From assembly GCA_963722905.1 (NCBI GenBank), contig CAVROT010000006.1:62001-126000 (forward strand): DNA of 64,000 nt, read 5' to 3'. The stretch comes from CAVROT01 sp963722905. GTDB lineage: Bacteria; Pseudomonadota; Alphaproteobacteria; Rhodobacterales; Rhodobacteraceae. The stretch's first letter is position 1; every line of letters starts with the position of its first letter. The position numbers were made by a program, and so were the translations under genes. Shown here in pieces: positions 1-8,778 of this stretch. The notes under the pieces are model-generated. The model did not search any database. It was not told the DNA's origin and worked only from the letters and a program-made list of their open reading frames with translations.

Positions 1-690
1 CAGGTGGCCGAGTTCTGCGGCCTGCACGAGCTCGAGGTGCAGGGCATCGCCGACGGAGACGTCGCGACCGGCGTGAAGGGGTTCGACCCCATCGCCAACA
101 ACCAGCTGACCGCAGAAGAGATCGCGCGCGGCGAGAAGGACCCGGCCTACCGCCTCCAGCTCAAGTTCTACGCGGCGTCGCAGGGCGAGGAAAAGCGTCG
201 CGGCCCGCGCTACACCCCGCTCAGCAAGCGTCAGGACCGCCCGGCGTCGATCCTGTGGCTGGTCAAGTTCCACCCCGAACTGACGGACGCGCAGATCTCC
301 AAGCTGGTCGGCACCACCAAGCCGACGATCCAGGCGATCCGCGAGCGGACGCACTGGAACATCAACAACATCGACCCCATCGACCCCGTCGCGCTGGGCC
401 TGTGCCGCCAGTCCGAGTTGGACGCCGCCGTGCAGAAGGCCGCCGCCAAGAAGCTGCGCGAGGGCGCCGTGATGAGCGACGACGAACGCCGCCGCCTCGT
501 TTCGACCGAGCAGAGCCTGGGGATGGACGCCGAGGCGCGCATCCCGACGGCGATCTCGGGGCTGGAGACGTTCACGCTGTCCAAGACCGGCGAGAGCATG
601 GACGACGACGAGAAGGCCGTGCCCGACGCCGAGAGCTTCTTCAACCTGCCGGCCGACGCCGGGACGGACGAGGACGACGACAAGTCCTGA
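1..690 (+). CDS. trcR: Cell-cycle transcriptional regulator TrcR (DUF1013), 5'-truncated
   Basis: The reading frame is open from the first base (Q-V-A-E-F...), so the true start lies upstream of the window; about 20 N-terminal residues are probably missing. The visible 229 residues match the DUF1013/TrcR family of alphaproteobacteria, a DNA-binding regulator described in the Caulobacter cell cycle. A conserved middle part carries the segments YTPLSKRQDRPASI and WNINNIDPIDPVALGLC. The part around ISKLVGTTKPTIQAIRERT looks like a helix-turn-helix. The tail is acidic (DEDDDKS), as is usual for the family. The gene ends 26 bp before the converging alpha/beta hydrolase gene. Family assignment is firm; the role is inferred from the family. 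Confidence 0.9.
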   Translation, partial: QVAEFCGLHELEVQGIADGDVATGVKGFDPIANNQLTAEEIARGEKDPAYRLQLKFYAASQGEEKRRGPRYTPLSKRQDRPASILWLVKFHPELTDAQISKLVGTTKPTIQAIRERTHWNINNIDPIDPVALGLCRQSELDAAVQKAAAKKLREGAVMSDDERRRLVSTEQSLGMDAEARIPTAISGLETFTLSKTGESMDDDEKAVPDAESFFNLPADAGTDEDDDKS

Positions 691-716
691 TCGCGGGGCG
701 TTCGCCGAGGTCCGCG

Positions 717-1538
717 TCAGGCGGCGCAGGTCGCTGCGATGGCACGCGCCGCCTCCGCGTCGGCGTGCCAAGTGTTGGTGAACCCGTGGACGCGCCCCGG
801 CAGCACGTGCAGCCGCGACGCCACCCCGGCGTCCAGCGCGCGGCCGTGCAGGTCGAGGCTGTCGCACAGCAACACGTCGGCATCGCCGCAGAGGATGCGC
901 AGTTGGGGCAGCCCGGTCAGGTCCGCGATGGCAGGGTTCGCCAGAGGGTCCGCGACGTCCGGCGCATAGGCGCCGACGAAATCGCGCATCCTGTCACGGG
1001 ACAGGCCATGCCGGCCGTCGCCATATGCGCGGTAGGACGGGCTGTCGCAGCGCGGATCGACCACCGGATAGAACAGCGCCAGCGACGCGGGCAGCGGCCG
1101 GCCGTAGTGTAACCGTGCCAGCACGACCGTCAGCGCCAGATGGCCGCCCGCGCTGGCTCCGCATAGCGTCATCCCCTCCGGCAACACGCCCTCGACACCG
1201 CCCGACATCACCGCCTCGACCGCGGCGGCGACGTCCTCGTGCGCGGCTGGCGACGGATGCTCGGGCGCCAGGCGATAGCCGACCGACAGGACGGGCCGCC
1301 CGGTCGCGTCGGCAATGTGGCGCGCCAGTCCGACGGACGCGACGGGCGACCCCAGCACCCAGCCGCCGCCATGCACGAAAACGACGGGCGCGGGCGAGCG
1401 GACCTGACGGGGCACCAGCAACCGCGACGGGCGCGGCAGCGCCAGGTCGACCTCGCGCGCCATCGCGGGGGCGTGGGCGGCGTTGACCTTGCCCTCGGTC
1501 TCCTTCAGCGCGCGTTCCGCCGCCAGATCCATCTGCAT
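717..1538 (-). CDS. Alpha/beta hydrolase, HSL-type esterase
   Basis: A 273-residue soluble alpha/beta hydrolase of the hormone-sensitive-lipase type. The oxyanion-hole motif HGGGW is near residue 56, the nucleophile elbow G-A-S-A-G-G near residue 129, an acid in CGDADVLL and a histidine in GRVHGFTNTWH near the C terminus, giving a complete Ser-Asp-His triad. Such enzymes hydrolyse short-chain esters; the substrate here is unknown. The start at 1538 (MQMDL) was preferred to a longer upstream reading because a GGGAGGG Shine-Dalgarno sits 7 nt before it and homology begins just after it. It is transcribed divergently from the IlvD-type dehydratase gene, with about 160 bp between them. Confidence 0.85.
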   Translation of the reverse strand: MQMDLAAERALKETEGKVNAAHAPAMAREVDLALPRPSRLLVPRQVRSPAPVVFVHGGGWVLGSPVASVGLARHIADATGRPVLSVGYRLAPEHPSPAAHEDVAAAVEAVMSGGVEGVLPEGMTLCGASAGGHLALTVVLARLHYGRPLPASLALFYPVVDPRCDSPSYRAYGDGRHGLSRDRMRDFVGAYAPDVADPLANPAIADLTGLPQLRILCGDADVLLCDSLDLHGRALDAGVASRLHVLPGRVHGFTNTWHADAEAARAIAATCAA

Positions 1539-1698
1539 GTCCCGCCCTCCCGACGCCGGGGCCCTGTCTAGGGCCGCTCTATCGTCGAGGCAATTCCCGC
1601 CCCGCGGACCGCCCCGTGTCCGGCCGGACGGACCGGCGCCGTTGGCAACCGGGCGCCGCTGTTGCAATGCTGGATCGCGAACTGGCGGGAGACATGCG

Positions 1699-3462
1699 AT
1701 GACAGGGCCACCTCGCGGCAACGGTCCGCGACCGCGCCGGGTGGCCGAAGACCTGCGCAGCGCGCGCTGGTTCGGCCACGACGACCTGCGCGGCTTCGGG
1801 CACCGCAGCCGCGCGATGCAGATGGGCTACGCGCCCGAGGACTGGGCCGGCCGGCCGGTCATCGCCATCGTCAACACCTGGTCGGACATCAATCCCTGCC
1901 ACGCCCACCTGCGCGAACGGGCCGAATGGGTCAGGCGGGGCGTGTTGCAGTCGGGCGGCTTCCCCATCGAACTGCCGGCGATCAGCCTGGCCGAGACCTA
2001 TGTGAAGCCGACGACGATGCTCTATCGCAACTTCCTTGCAATGGAGACGGAGGAGCTGATCCGCAGCCATCCCGTCGACGGCGCGGTACTGATGGGCGGC
2101 TGCGACAAGACCACGCCGGGGCTGGTGATGGGGGCCATCAGCGCGGGCGTGCCGTTCGTCTACCTGCCCGCGGGGCCGATGCTGCGCGGCAACTGGAAGG
2201 GCCGCGTCCTGGGGTCGGGCAGCGACACCTGGCATTTCTGGGACGAACGGCGCGCCGGCCGCATCGACGCCCGCGACTGGACCGCGATCGAGGGCGGTAT
2301 CGCGCGCAGCTACGGCCATTGCATGACGATGGGCACGGCCAGCACCATGACCGCCATCGCCGACACGCTGGGCCTCTGCCTGCCCGGCGCCTCGTCGATC
2401 CCCGCGCCCGACAGCGGCCACCAGAGGATGAGTGCGGCAACCGGCCGGCGTATCGTCGACATGGTGTGGGAGGACGTGACCCCCGACCTGCTGCTGACGC
2501 GCCCGGCCTTCGACAACGCGCTGATCGCGGCGATGGCCATGGGATGCTCGACCAACGCGATCATCCACCTGATCGCAATGGCCCGCCGCGCCGGGCACGA
2601 CCTCACCCTCGACGATTTCGACGCCGCTGGCCGGACGACGCCGCTGCTGGCCAACATCCGCCCGTCGGGCGACCGCTACCTGATGGAGGATTTCTACTAT
2701 GCCGGCGGCTTGCCGGGCCTCTGGAAGCGGCTGGAGGACCGGCTGGACACGGCCTGCCTGACGGCTTCGGGCAAGACGCTGGCCGAGGTGCTGGAGCGGG
2801 CCGAGGTGCATGACGACGACGTCATCCGTCCCCTCGCCGATCCGCTGCGCGCCGAAGGGTCGCTGGCGGTCCTGCGCGGCAACCTTGCCCCCGACGGCGC
2901 CGTGATCAAGCCCGCGGGCTGCGCGGCCCGCCTGCTGGTCCATCGCGGCCCGGCGCTGGTCTTCGACGACTACGACGCGATGAAGGCGGCGACGGACGAT
3001 CCCGACCTCGACGTGACCGCCGACCATGTGCTCGTGCTGCGCGGGGCCGGGCCGCTGGGCGGGCCGGGCATGCCGGAATGGGGCATGCTGCCCATCCCGG
3101 TGGCGCTGATCCGGCAAGGCGTGCGCGACATGGTGCGGATCAGCGACGCGCGGATGTCGGGCACCTCCTACGGTGCATGCATCCTACACGTCGCGCCCGA
3201 GGCGCATGTCGGCGGGCCGCTGGCGCTGCTGCGCACTGGCGACATCGTCAGCCTGAACGTGCCTGAGCGCCGGCTGGAGATGGAGGTCGACGCGGCCGAA
3301 CTGGACCGCCGCCGCATCGACTGGACGCCGCCGCCGCCCCGCTTCGCCCGCGGTTACGGCTGGATGGCCGCGCGGCACATGGGGCAGGCCGACACGGGCT
3401 GCGATTTCGACTTCCTCGAAACCGGGTTCGGCGCGGCCGTGCCCGAGCCGGAGATCCACTGA
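1699..3462 (+). CDS. IlvD/Edd family dehydratase (sugar-acid dehydratase type)
   Basis: A 587-residue iron-sulfur dehydratase of the IlvD/Edd family. The three cluster cysteines are visible: C67 (SDINPCHAH), C135 (MGGCDKTTP) and C208 (SYGHCMTMGTAST). The block MAMGCSTNAIIHL is also conserved. The sequence is closer to the sugar-acid dehydratases (L-arabinonate/D-xylonate type) than to dihydroxy-acid dehydratase IlvD, judged by the early WFGHDDLRGFGHRSR segment. It would convert an aldonate to a 2-keto-3-deoxy acid in the cytoplasm. The ATG at 1699 is preceded by GGCGGGAGAC; the frame is open further upstream but no family similarity is seen there. No sugar transporter is adjacent, so the substrate is open. 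Confidence 0.87.
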   Translation: MTGPPRGNGPRPRRVAEDLRSARWFGHDDLRGFGHRSRAMQMGYAPEDWAGRPVIAIVNTWSDINPCHAHLRERAEWVRRGVLQSGGFPIELPAISLAETYVKPTTMLYRNFLAMETEELIRSHPVDGAVLMGGCDKTTPGLVMGAISAGVPFVYLPAGPMLRGNWKGRVLGSGSDTWHFWDERRAGRIDARDWTAIEGGIARSYGHCMTMGTASTMTAIADTLGLCLPGASSIPAPDSGHQRMSAATGRRIVDMVWEDVTPDLLLTRPAFDNALIAAMAMGCSTNAIIHLIAMARRAGHDLTLDDFDAAGRTTPLLANIRPSGDRYLMEDFYYAGGLPGLWKRLEDRLDTACLTASGKTLAEVLERAEVHDDDVIRPLADPLRAEGSLAVLRGNLAPDGAVIKPAGCAARLLVHRGPALVFDDYDAMKAATDDPDLDVTADHVLVLRGAGPLGGPGMPEWGMLPIPVALIRQGVRDMVRISDARMSGTSYGACILHVAPEAHVGGPLALLRTGDIVSLNVPERRLEMEVDAAELDRRRIDWTPPPPRFARGYGWMAARHMGQADTGCDFDFLETGFGAAVPEPEIH

Positions 3463-3789
3463 CCGGCCCATAACACCTGATCCGTTCCCGCTCATCGTCA
3501 TCGGGCCGGAGCATCCGGGCCGGTACGACGCCGGGGTCCTGGCCGCCTCGGACGATGCGCGGCCGTGGCGGGATAGCGGTCCGGCCTTCGCACGGGGTTG
3601 CCGCACCGCCTGACTGGCCAGGGACCATCGCGACCGCGCTCCGGGGCGGCAGGCCGGGATATGGCCCGCGGACGAACGGACGGCGGCCTTGCAGGGCATA
3701 GCCTTCGATGCGGCACGCTTCGGCGGGGACCTCGACCGCACCCGCCGGTGATGGCGCGTAACGGGTGCCGGCACCCGCCGGCGCGACCC
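3463..3789. other. Intergenic region without a recognisable gene
   Basis: This 327-bp stretch lies between the convergent ends of the dehydratase gene and ghrA. Long open frames cross it on both strands, but their translations are arginine/proline-rich, match no family I recognise and run on into antisense readings of the neighbours. I see no tRNA, repeat or clear rho-independent terminator. Confidence 0.5.
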
Positions 3790-4713
3790 TCAGTAGCCCC
3801 GGCCGATCCATGTCATGCCGGGAACCTCCGCGCCGCGGTACAGCGCGCGCAACGTGCCGGCGATCAGGCGGCTTCCTGTCACGGGATCGATCCGCGACGC
3901 GACATGCGGCGTGATCGTCACGCGCGGGTGGCGCCAGAACGGATGGTCCGGCGGCAGCGGCTCGGTCTGCGTCACGTCCAGCGTCGCATGGCCGACGGAC
4001 CCGGCGTCGAGGGCCGCAAGCAGGTCGTCCTCGACCACATGCCCGCCCCGCGCGGCGTTCAGCAGGCAGGCGCCGCGCGGCAGCCTGGACAGGGTGGCCG
4101 CGTTCAGGATGCCGCGGGTCCCGGACGTCAGCGGCAGGAGGCAGACGAGGATCTCGGACCCGGCCAGCAGGGCCTCCAGATCGCACGTGCCGCGCACGCC
4201 GGGCGGTGCCGCGCCGCTGCGCGACCAGGCGGTCACGGGAAATCCGAGGCCGGCCAGCGTCGCCGCGGCCGCGCCGCCCAGCGCTCCGGCGCCCAGCACG
4301 CCCACGGGCCGCGACGTGGCGGCGGGCGTGACCGGCGGCACCCATTCCTGCCGGTGTTGCGCGGCGTCGAGCTCGGGCTGGCGGCGGTGCATCCGCAGCA
4401 CGTGGAGCGCCACGTATTCGCGCATCCGCTGGATCGTCTCGTCGCCGACCGTCTTGATGACCGGGACGTGCGCCGGATAGTGCGGATCGGCCGCGACGTG
4501 GTCGATACCGGCCCCGATCGAGATCGTCGCCTCCAGGTTCGGCCAGCGCGCCAGCATCCCGGGCGGCGGCGCCCAGACGACGGCATGGCGCACCGCGCCC
4601 GGGTCCGGGACGGCGTCGTGGGCGACGACCTCCACGTCCGGCAATTGCGCCGCGATACCTTCGACCCACCGGCCCAACCGGTCCTCGGAGGGGACGTAGA
4701 CGGCGACGCTCAC
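3790..4713 (-). CDS. ghrA: Glyoxylate/hydroxypyruvate reductase A (GhrA-type D-2-hydroxyacid dehydrogenase)
   Basis: A 307-residue NAD(P)-dependent D-2-hydroxyacid dehydrogenase, cytoplasmic. The substrate-domain segment ATISIGAGIDHV, the nucleotide-binding loop VGVLGAGALGGAAA, the LNAARGGHVVEDDL segment with the catalytic arginine, and the HP-(R)VTITPH histidine are all present. The pattern fits the GhrA subfamily, which reduces glyoxylate and hydroxypyruvate. The GTG at 4713 overlaps the TGA of the upstream gamma-glutamyltransferase gene in a GTGA, so the two genes are translationally coupled. A longer upstream frame lies inside that gene and was rejected as start. The substrate is inferred from the family. 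Confidence 0.85.
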   Translation of the reverse strand: MSVAVYVPSEDRLGRWVEGIAAQLPDVEVVAHDAVPDPGAVRHAVVWAPPPGMLARWPNLEATISIGAGIDHVAADPHYPAHVPVIKTVGDETIQRMREYVALHVLRMHRRQPELDAAQHRQEWVPPVTPAATSRPVGVLGAGALGGAAAATLAGLGFPVTAWSRSGAAPPGVRGTCDLEALLAGSEILVCLLPLTSGTRGILNAATLSRLPRGACLLNAARGGHVVEDDLLAALDAGSVGHATLDVTQTEPLPPDHPFWRHPRVTITPHVASRIDPVTGSRLIAGTLRALYRGAEVPGMTWIGRGY

Positions 4714-6284
4714 GCCTGTACGCCGGCACCCGCCGCGACCGGGACCGTCGGCATCGCGCATGGCCCGCTGGCGGCAGCCACAGGGTGCGACGGGTCGGTC
4801 ATTCCGGCCCACCGCCCATCTTCGAACGCCACCGCCGAGGGGCAGGCGTAGAGCTTGGGGAAGACCATGCGCTGCGCCACCTCCAGGTCGTGGTCCTCCG
4901 CCAGTTCGTCCAGAACCGCGCGGCCCAGCGCCGGATCCGCACGCAGCGTGGCGCGGTCCGAGGCGTCGAGCCGCGGATGGTTCATCGCCGCCTCCAGCGT
5001 CAGCCCGAAGTCGAGCATCAGCAGCGCCACCTGGGCCACCGCCGGCATGATGTGGTTGCCGCCCGACGCGCCGACGGCCAGCACCGGCGCGCCGGCGCGC
5101 GTGACGACGAGGGGGCAGATGTTCGACGCGTTGATCCGCTTGCCCGGCGCCATCGTCGTCGGGTGGCCGGGGCGCGGATCGAAATAGCTGACGGCGTTGT
5201 TCGTCAGCAGCCCCGTCCGGCGCAGCGTCACCCCCGACCCGAAGCGGTTAAGCAGCGTGTGGGTCAGGGCGACCATGTTGCCGTCGCCATCCGCCGCCGA
5301 CAGGTGAGAGGTGCACGACCCCTGCTCTGTCCCGCGCCCGATCCGGGCGTTGTGGGCGCGCCACGCCCGGTTCAGCGCGTCGGCCCAGAGGCGCCAGGTA
5401 TCGGGCGACGGGCGGTCCGGCGCGGGCAGGTCGCGTCCCAGCTGCGCCGCCATGTCGCGCAGCCGGGTGCCGCCGCTTTCGTCGCCCGGCGCGTGCAGCA
5501 CGGCGCCGCGATGTTCGGCGGTGACGGCCGGCGCCGCGACGGCTTTGTAGGCGGCGAGGTCGGCGGCGGTGATGGCGCTGCCCGCCTCGGCCAGATCGGC
5601 GGCCAGATCGCCGCGGTAGAACGCATCGGCGCCGCCGGTGGCGAACCGCTCAAGAGTGTCGGCAAGGCCGGGAATGCGCAGGGGAGCGTCGGGCATCAAG
5701 GGTGCGCCGCCGGGCAGGTAGATGGCGGCGCTGGCGGGATCGCGCCGCAGCAGCGGCATGGCCAAGGCGATCTGGAGCGTCGTGAACCAGTCGGCCGGGA
5801 TGCCGTCCCGCGCCAGCCGGATCGCCGGCGCGGCGATGTCCGGCAGCGGCATGGAGCCCCAGCGGCCATGGGCCAGCGCGAACCCGGCGGCGGCGCCCGG
5901 TACCGTGATCGACCGGGGGCCCTCCACGTTGGCCGATCCCCGCACGGTCGGAAAGCCCATCAGCGTGATGGGCAGGTCGGGGTCCACCGGATAGTCGCCC
6001 GTGTCGGTGGCGGCGGCCAGCACGCCCTGGAAGTCTACGGTGAAGGCGCGCGCCTCGGCCGCGATCCAGACCGTCATCAGCCCCGATCCGCCCAGTCCGC
6101 ACATCCAAGGCTCGACCGCGCCGAGGGCCAGTGCGGCGCCGATGGCCGCGTCCACCGCGTTCCCGCCACGGTGCAGCACGTCCGCACCGGCGCGCGCCGC
6201 CAGCCAGTGCTGCGCCGCCACCATGCCGCCCGCTGCCCGGGTCGCGGATTTCGTGACCGTCCAGTGTTCGGTCGCGGCGGTCAT
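4710..6284 (-). CDS. ggt: Gamma-glutamyltransferase family protein
   Basis: A 524-residue Ntn-hydrolase of the gamma-glutamyltransferase family, made as one chain that cleaves itself into large and small subunits. The early block DVLHRGGNAVDAAIGAALAL is diagnostic. The nucleophile is T325 in GSCTSHLSAADGDGNMVALT, and the small-subunit GASGGNHI-type glycine loop follows. No signal peptide is evident, so this may be a cytoplasmic acylase-like member rather than a periplasmic glutathione-degrading enzyme. It is coupled by GTGA overlap to ghrA downstream. The family is certain; the substrate (glutathione, gamma-glutamyl amide or other) is not. Confidence 0.87.
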   Translation of the reverse strand: MTAATEHWTVTKSATRAAGGMVAAQHWLAARAGADVLHRGGNAVDAAIGAALALGAVEPWMCGLGGSGLMTVWIAAEARAFTVDFQGVLAAATDTGDYPVDPDLPITLMGFPTVRGSANVEGPRSITVPGAAAGFALAHGRWGSMPLPDIAAPAIRLARDGIPADWFTTLQIALAMPLLRRDPASAAIYLPGGAPLMPDAPLRIPGLADTLERFATGGADAFYRGDLAADLAEAGSAITAADLAAYKAVAAPAVTAEHRGAVLHAPGDESGGTRLRDMAAQLGRDLPAPDRPSPDTWRLWADALNRAWRAHNARIGRGTEQGSCTSHLSAADGDGNMVALTHTLLNRFGSGVTLRRTGLLTNNAVSYFDPRPGHPTTMAPGKRINASNICPLVVTRAGAPVLAVGASGGNHIMPAVAQVALLMLDFGLTLEAAMNHPRLDASDRATLRADPALGRAVLDELAEDHDLEVAQRMVFPKLYACPSAVAFEDGRWAGMTDPSHPVAAASGPCAMPTVPVAAGAGVQA

Positions 6285-6408
6285 CGGTCACCCCTCCGGG
6301 CCGGTCGGATGCCTGTGGACGACGCGTCGACGAGCGGGCCACCCGCCGGTGCAACCGCTGCCATGCCCCTCCGCCGACCGGTTGCGGCGGCGGCCGGTCC
6401 CGGCGGCC

Positions 6409-6798
6409 TCACGCCTCGTCGGCGTCCGCGTCGACCGCGTGGGCGCGCAGGACCTCCAGCGGGACGGATTCGAGCGCGCGGGCATGCGTCGCCGACAGGT
6501 CGATCCGGGGGGCGACGCCCTCTTCGTGGGCCTGCAGGAACCGCATGGCGCACAGGCACCAGCGGTCGCCGGGCTTCAGCCCCGCGAACCCGAACTCGGG
6601 CCGCGGCGTCGACAGGTCGTTGCCGAGGTATTTCGAGTAGGCCAGGAACTCGGCCGTCATGAGGGCGCAGACGGTATGGCTGCCAGTGTCCTCGGCGCAG
6701 GTATTGCAATGCCCGTCGCGGAAATATCCCGTCATGGGCCTGGTCGAGCAGGCGGTGAGGACGCCGCCGGTCACGTTGATCTCGGGTTCCTTGCGCAT
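6409..6798 (-). CDS. DUF2237 family protein
   Basis: A 129-residue soluble protein matching the DUF2237 family, whose function is unknown. The typical features are the opening LTACSTRPMTGYFRDGHCNT, the cysteine-rich stretch CNTC-x9-C, the motif LGNDLSTP and the closing GDRWCLCAMRFLQAHEEG. The clustered cysteines suggest metal binding or redox sensitivity, but that is inference. It is the last gene of a pth-DUF2332-DUF2237 operon, starting 4 bp after the stop of the preceding gene. Confidence 0.82.
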   Translation of the reverse strand: MRKEPEINVTGGVLTACSTRPMTGYFRDGHCNTCAEDTGSHTVCALMTAEFLAYSKYLGNDLSTPRPEFGFAGLKPGDRWCLCAMRFLQAHEEGVAPRIDLSATHARALESVPLEVLRAHAVDADADEA

Positions 6799-6802
6799 GG
6801 CG

Positions 6803-7855
6803 TCAGGCTACGCCGACGGGGCCGTGCCAGTCCACCCACCGCCCGTGATAGTCGACGCGCGCCAGAGGCACCGGCGCTCCCCCGGGCCAAAGGGTCAGGG
6901 TCAGCCCGGCGCCGCGCTGGTCCCCGTCGGCCTCCAGGGCGATCAGCGCCAGCGGGCCATCCGCAGTAGCGGCCGCTCCGGCACGCCGCAGGGCACGGTC
7001 CACGCCGTCGCGCGTGGCGGTCGGGAAGTACTGCCGTGCGACGGTGTGGAACACGGTGCGGCACGCGCCGTCCGGCGGACGTCGCAACCAGCCCTTCAGC
7101 CAGGACGCGGCATCACCGGCGTCGATACGTGTCCGCGACTGCGCGGCAATGGCGATGGCCGCGTCGGTCCGGGCGATCCGGTCGGGCTGGTCGGGCCAGA
7201 TATAGCTCAGAAGGCGGGTCCGGTCGTCAGGCGCGGCGGCGTCGATGGGCCGCAGGTCGACGCCGGACCGGGCCGCCACGACCGGATTGCACGGCTGAGG
7301 CGCCGGACCGGTCCATCGCGGCGAGAGGCACACGGTTGCGTCCTGCGGACCGTAGGCGACGCCTCCCGCGTCCAGACCGAAGCGGTCCGCCATCAGGTTC
7401 AACCCGGCGCTGGCCCCCAGCTCGGCCAGGTCCAGCGGCAGTCCTGTCGCGTCGGCGAGCATGTGGAAGGCGGGGATCAGGGCGGCCGCGCGGCGGACCT
7501 CGTTGGTCTGCGGCGGGCTGTCCAGCCAGACCTGCAGGATGTCGGCGTGATCGGCCAGCGCCGTCTCGACCGCGCGCCACAGGGCATCGTCCTCGCCGGG
7601 GTCGTGCGGCGGCCAGTGCCGGGCAAGGTCCGGCGACGCGCCGTTCAGGACCAACCGGTGCAGGGCGCCGGCCAGCCGCAGGGGCACGGAATCGGCCATA
7701 TTGGACGGGTCGGCCCATCCCAGCAGCCGGTCGGCCACGGAACCGCCCGGTAGCAGCCGGTCGGCCGCAAGCGACATCAGCCGGGCCGTGAATGGCGATC
7801 CGAGGTTCGCGCAGGCCCGCGCCTGCGCGCGCAGGGCGTCGCGGAGCGCGCTCAC
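6803..7855 (-). CDS. DUF2332 family protein
   Basis: A 350-residue protein of the DUF2332 family, which has no established function. Recognisable conserved parts are TNEVRRAAALIPAFH, LAELGASAGLNLMADRF and FHTVARQYFP. The ELGASAGLNL segment resembles the glycine-rich loop of a class I methyltransferase, so a methyltransferase-like fold is possible, but no activity should be assumed. The start is the GTG at 7855, overlapping the pth stop codon as GTGA. An open frame continues upstream of it inside pth and is not part of the gene. Confidence 0.8.
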   Translation of the reverse strand: MSALRDALRAQARACANLGSPFTARLMSLAADRLLPGGSVADRLLGWADPSNMADSVPLRLAGALHRLVLNGASPDLARHWPPHDPGEDDALWRAVETALADHADILQVWLDSPPQTNEVRRAAALIPAFHMLADATGLPLDLAELGASAGLNLMADRFGLDAGGVAYGPQDATVCLSPRWTGPAPQPCNPVVAARSGVDLRPIDAAAPDDRTRLLSYIWPDQPDRIARTDAAIAIAAQSRTRIDAGDAASWLKGWLRRPPDGACRTVFHTVARQYFPTATRDGVDRALRRAGAAATADGPLALIALEADGDQRGAGLTLTLWPGGAPVPLARVDYHGRWVDWHGPVGVA

Positions 7856-8637
7856 CTGAACCGGTCGGCCAGCCGCCGAAGCACGCTGCGCGACGTCGTA
7901 TCCGCGCCCCCGCGCGACGCATCGTGGTTCCGGCCCGCGCCGTCCGGCCCCGCCGCCGGAGCCTCGCCCTCCGTTGCCGGGCTTCGGGGCGTGGCCGCCT
8001 GCCCGGTACTGCGCGCCGGCTTGCGCACCGCCGCGCCGCCAGAGGGTCCGGTTCCGCCCGACGGCCGCTGCGGCGACAGGCGCATCCCCACCGCGTTCGA
8101 GAATGCCGCAGCGTCGCCCGCAGCCAGCGCCACGGCGCCGTCCGACACGCCGCGCAGCATGTCGTCCAGCCACCCCGCATCGGCCTTGGCGAAGTCGTGC
8201 AGCACGTATCCGGGCACGGCGTCCTTGTGCCCCGGATGCCCCACGCCCATCCGCACCCGGCCGTAGTCCGGTCCGATATGCTGGTGGATCGACCGCAGGC
8301 CATTGTGCCCCGCGTGCCCGCCGCCGGTCTTGACCTTCAGCTTGGCCGCCGCGAGGTCGATCTCGTCATGGAAGACCCAGATGTCGCCCGGCGCGATCTT
8401 GTAGAACTTGGCGGCCGCCGCGACCGATTGCCCCGACAGGTTCATGAACGTCTCGGGGCACAGCAGGATGGTCTTGGACCCGCCCGGCATCCCCTCGGCC
8501 GTGCGGCCCTGGAACCGGCTGCGCCATGGGGAGAACCCGTGGTCCCCGGCGATCCGTTCGACGGCCATGAAGCCGATGTTGTGCCGGTTGCCGGCGTACC
8601 TGGCCCCCGGATTGCCCAGACCGACGAAGAGTCTCAT
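7852..8637 (-). CDS. pth: Peptidyl-tRNA hydrolase Pth with long C-terminal extension
   Basis: Essential cytoplasmic enzyme that frees tRNA from prematurely released peptidyl-tRNA. The first 190 residues are a standard Pth domain: FVGLGNPG at the N terminus, catalytic H19 in NRHNIGF, PETFMNLSG, the DEIDL acid, and KTGGGHAGHNGLRS. The protein is 261 residues long, about 70 more than the usual bacterial length. The extra tail is rich in Gly, Ala, Pro and Arg, looks disordered and ends in RRLADRFR. It heads an operon with the DUF2332 and DUF2237 genes. The gene is often next to rplY in relatives, but rplY is not seen here. Confidence 0.95.
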   Translation of the reverse strand: MRLFVGLGNPGARYAGNRHNIGFMAVERIAGDHGFSPWRSRFQGRTAEGMPGGSKTILLCPETFMNLSGQSVAAAAKFYKIAPGDIWVFHDEIDLAAAKLKVKTGGGHAGHNGLRSIHQHIGPDYGRVRMGVGHPGHKDAVPGYVLHDFAKADAGWLDDMLRGVSDGAVALAAGDAAAFSNAVGMRLSPQRPSGGTGPSGGAAVRKPARSTGQAATPRSPATEGEAPAAGPDGAGRNHDASRGGADTTSRSVLRRLADRFR

Positions 8638-8778
8638 GGCCCCACTCCCGCTGCGCGCCCGCCACCGATATGCCCGCTTGGCGCCCGCCGTGCCAGACCC
8701 GGTGTGGCGACGCGCGATGCGGCAGCGGCGGCGATGCGGCGGCCCTGTCGATGCAGCGGGATGGGGGTCGCACGGCCG

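Noticed and set aside
3248..4729. A 493-codon leftward frame covering ghrA in another register
   Set aside because: GhrA is conserved in its own frame; the longer one is Arg-rich with no motif.
4785..6662. A 625-codon rightward frame over ggt
   Set aside because: Antisense of a clearly conserved gamma-glutamyltransferase.
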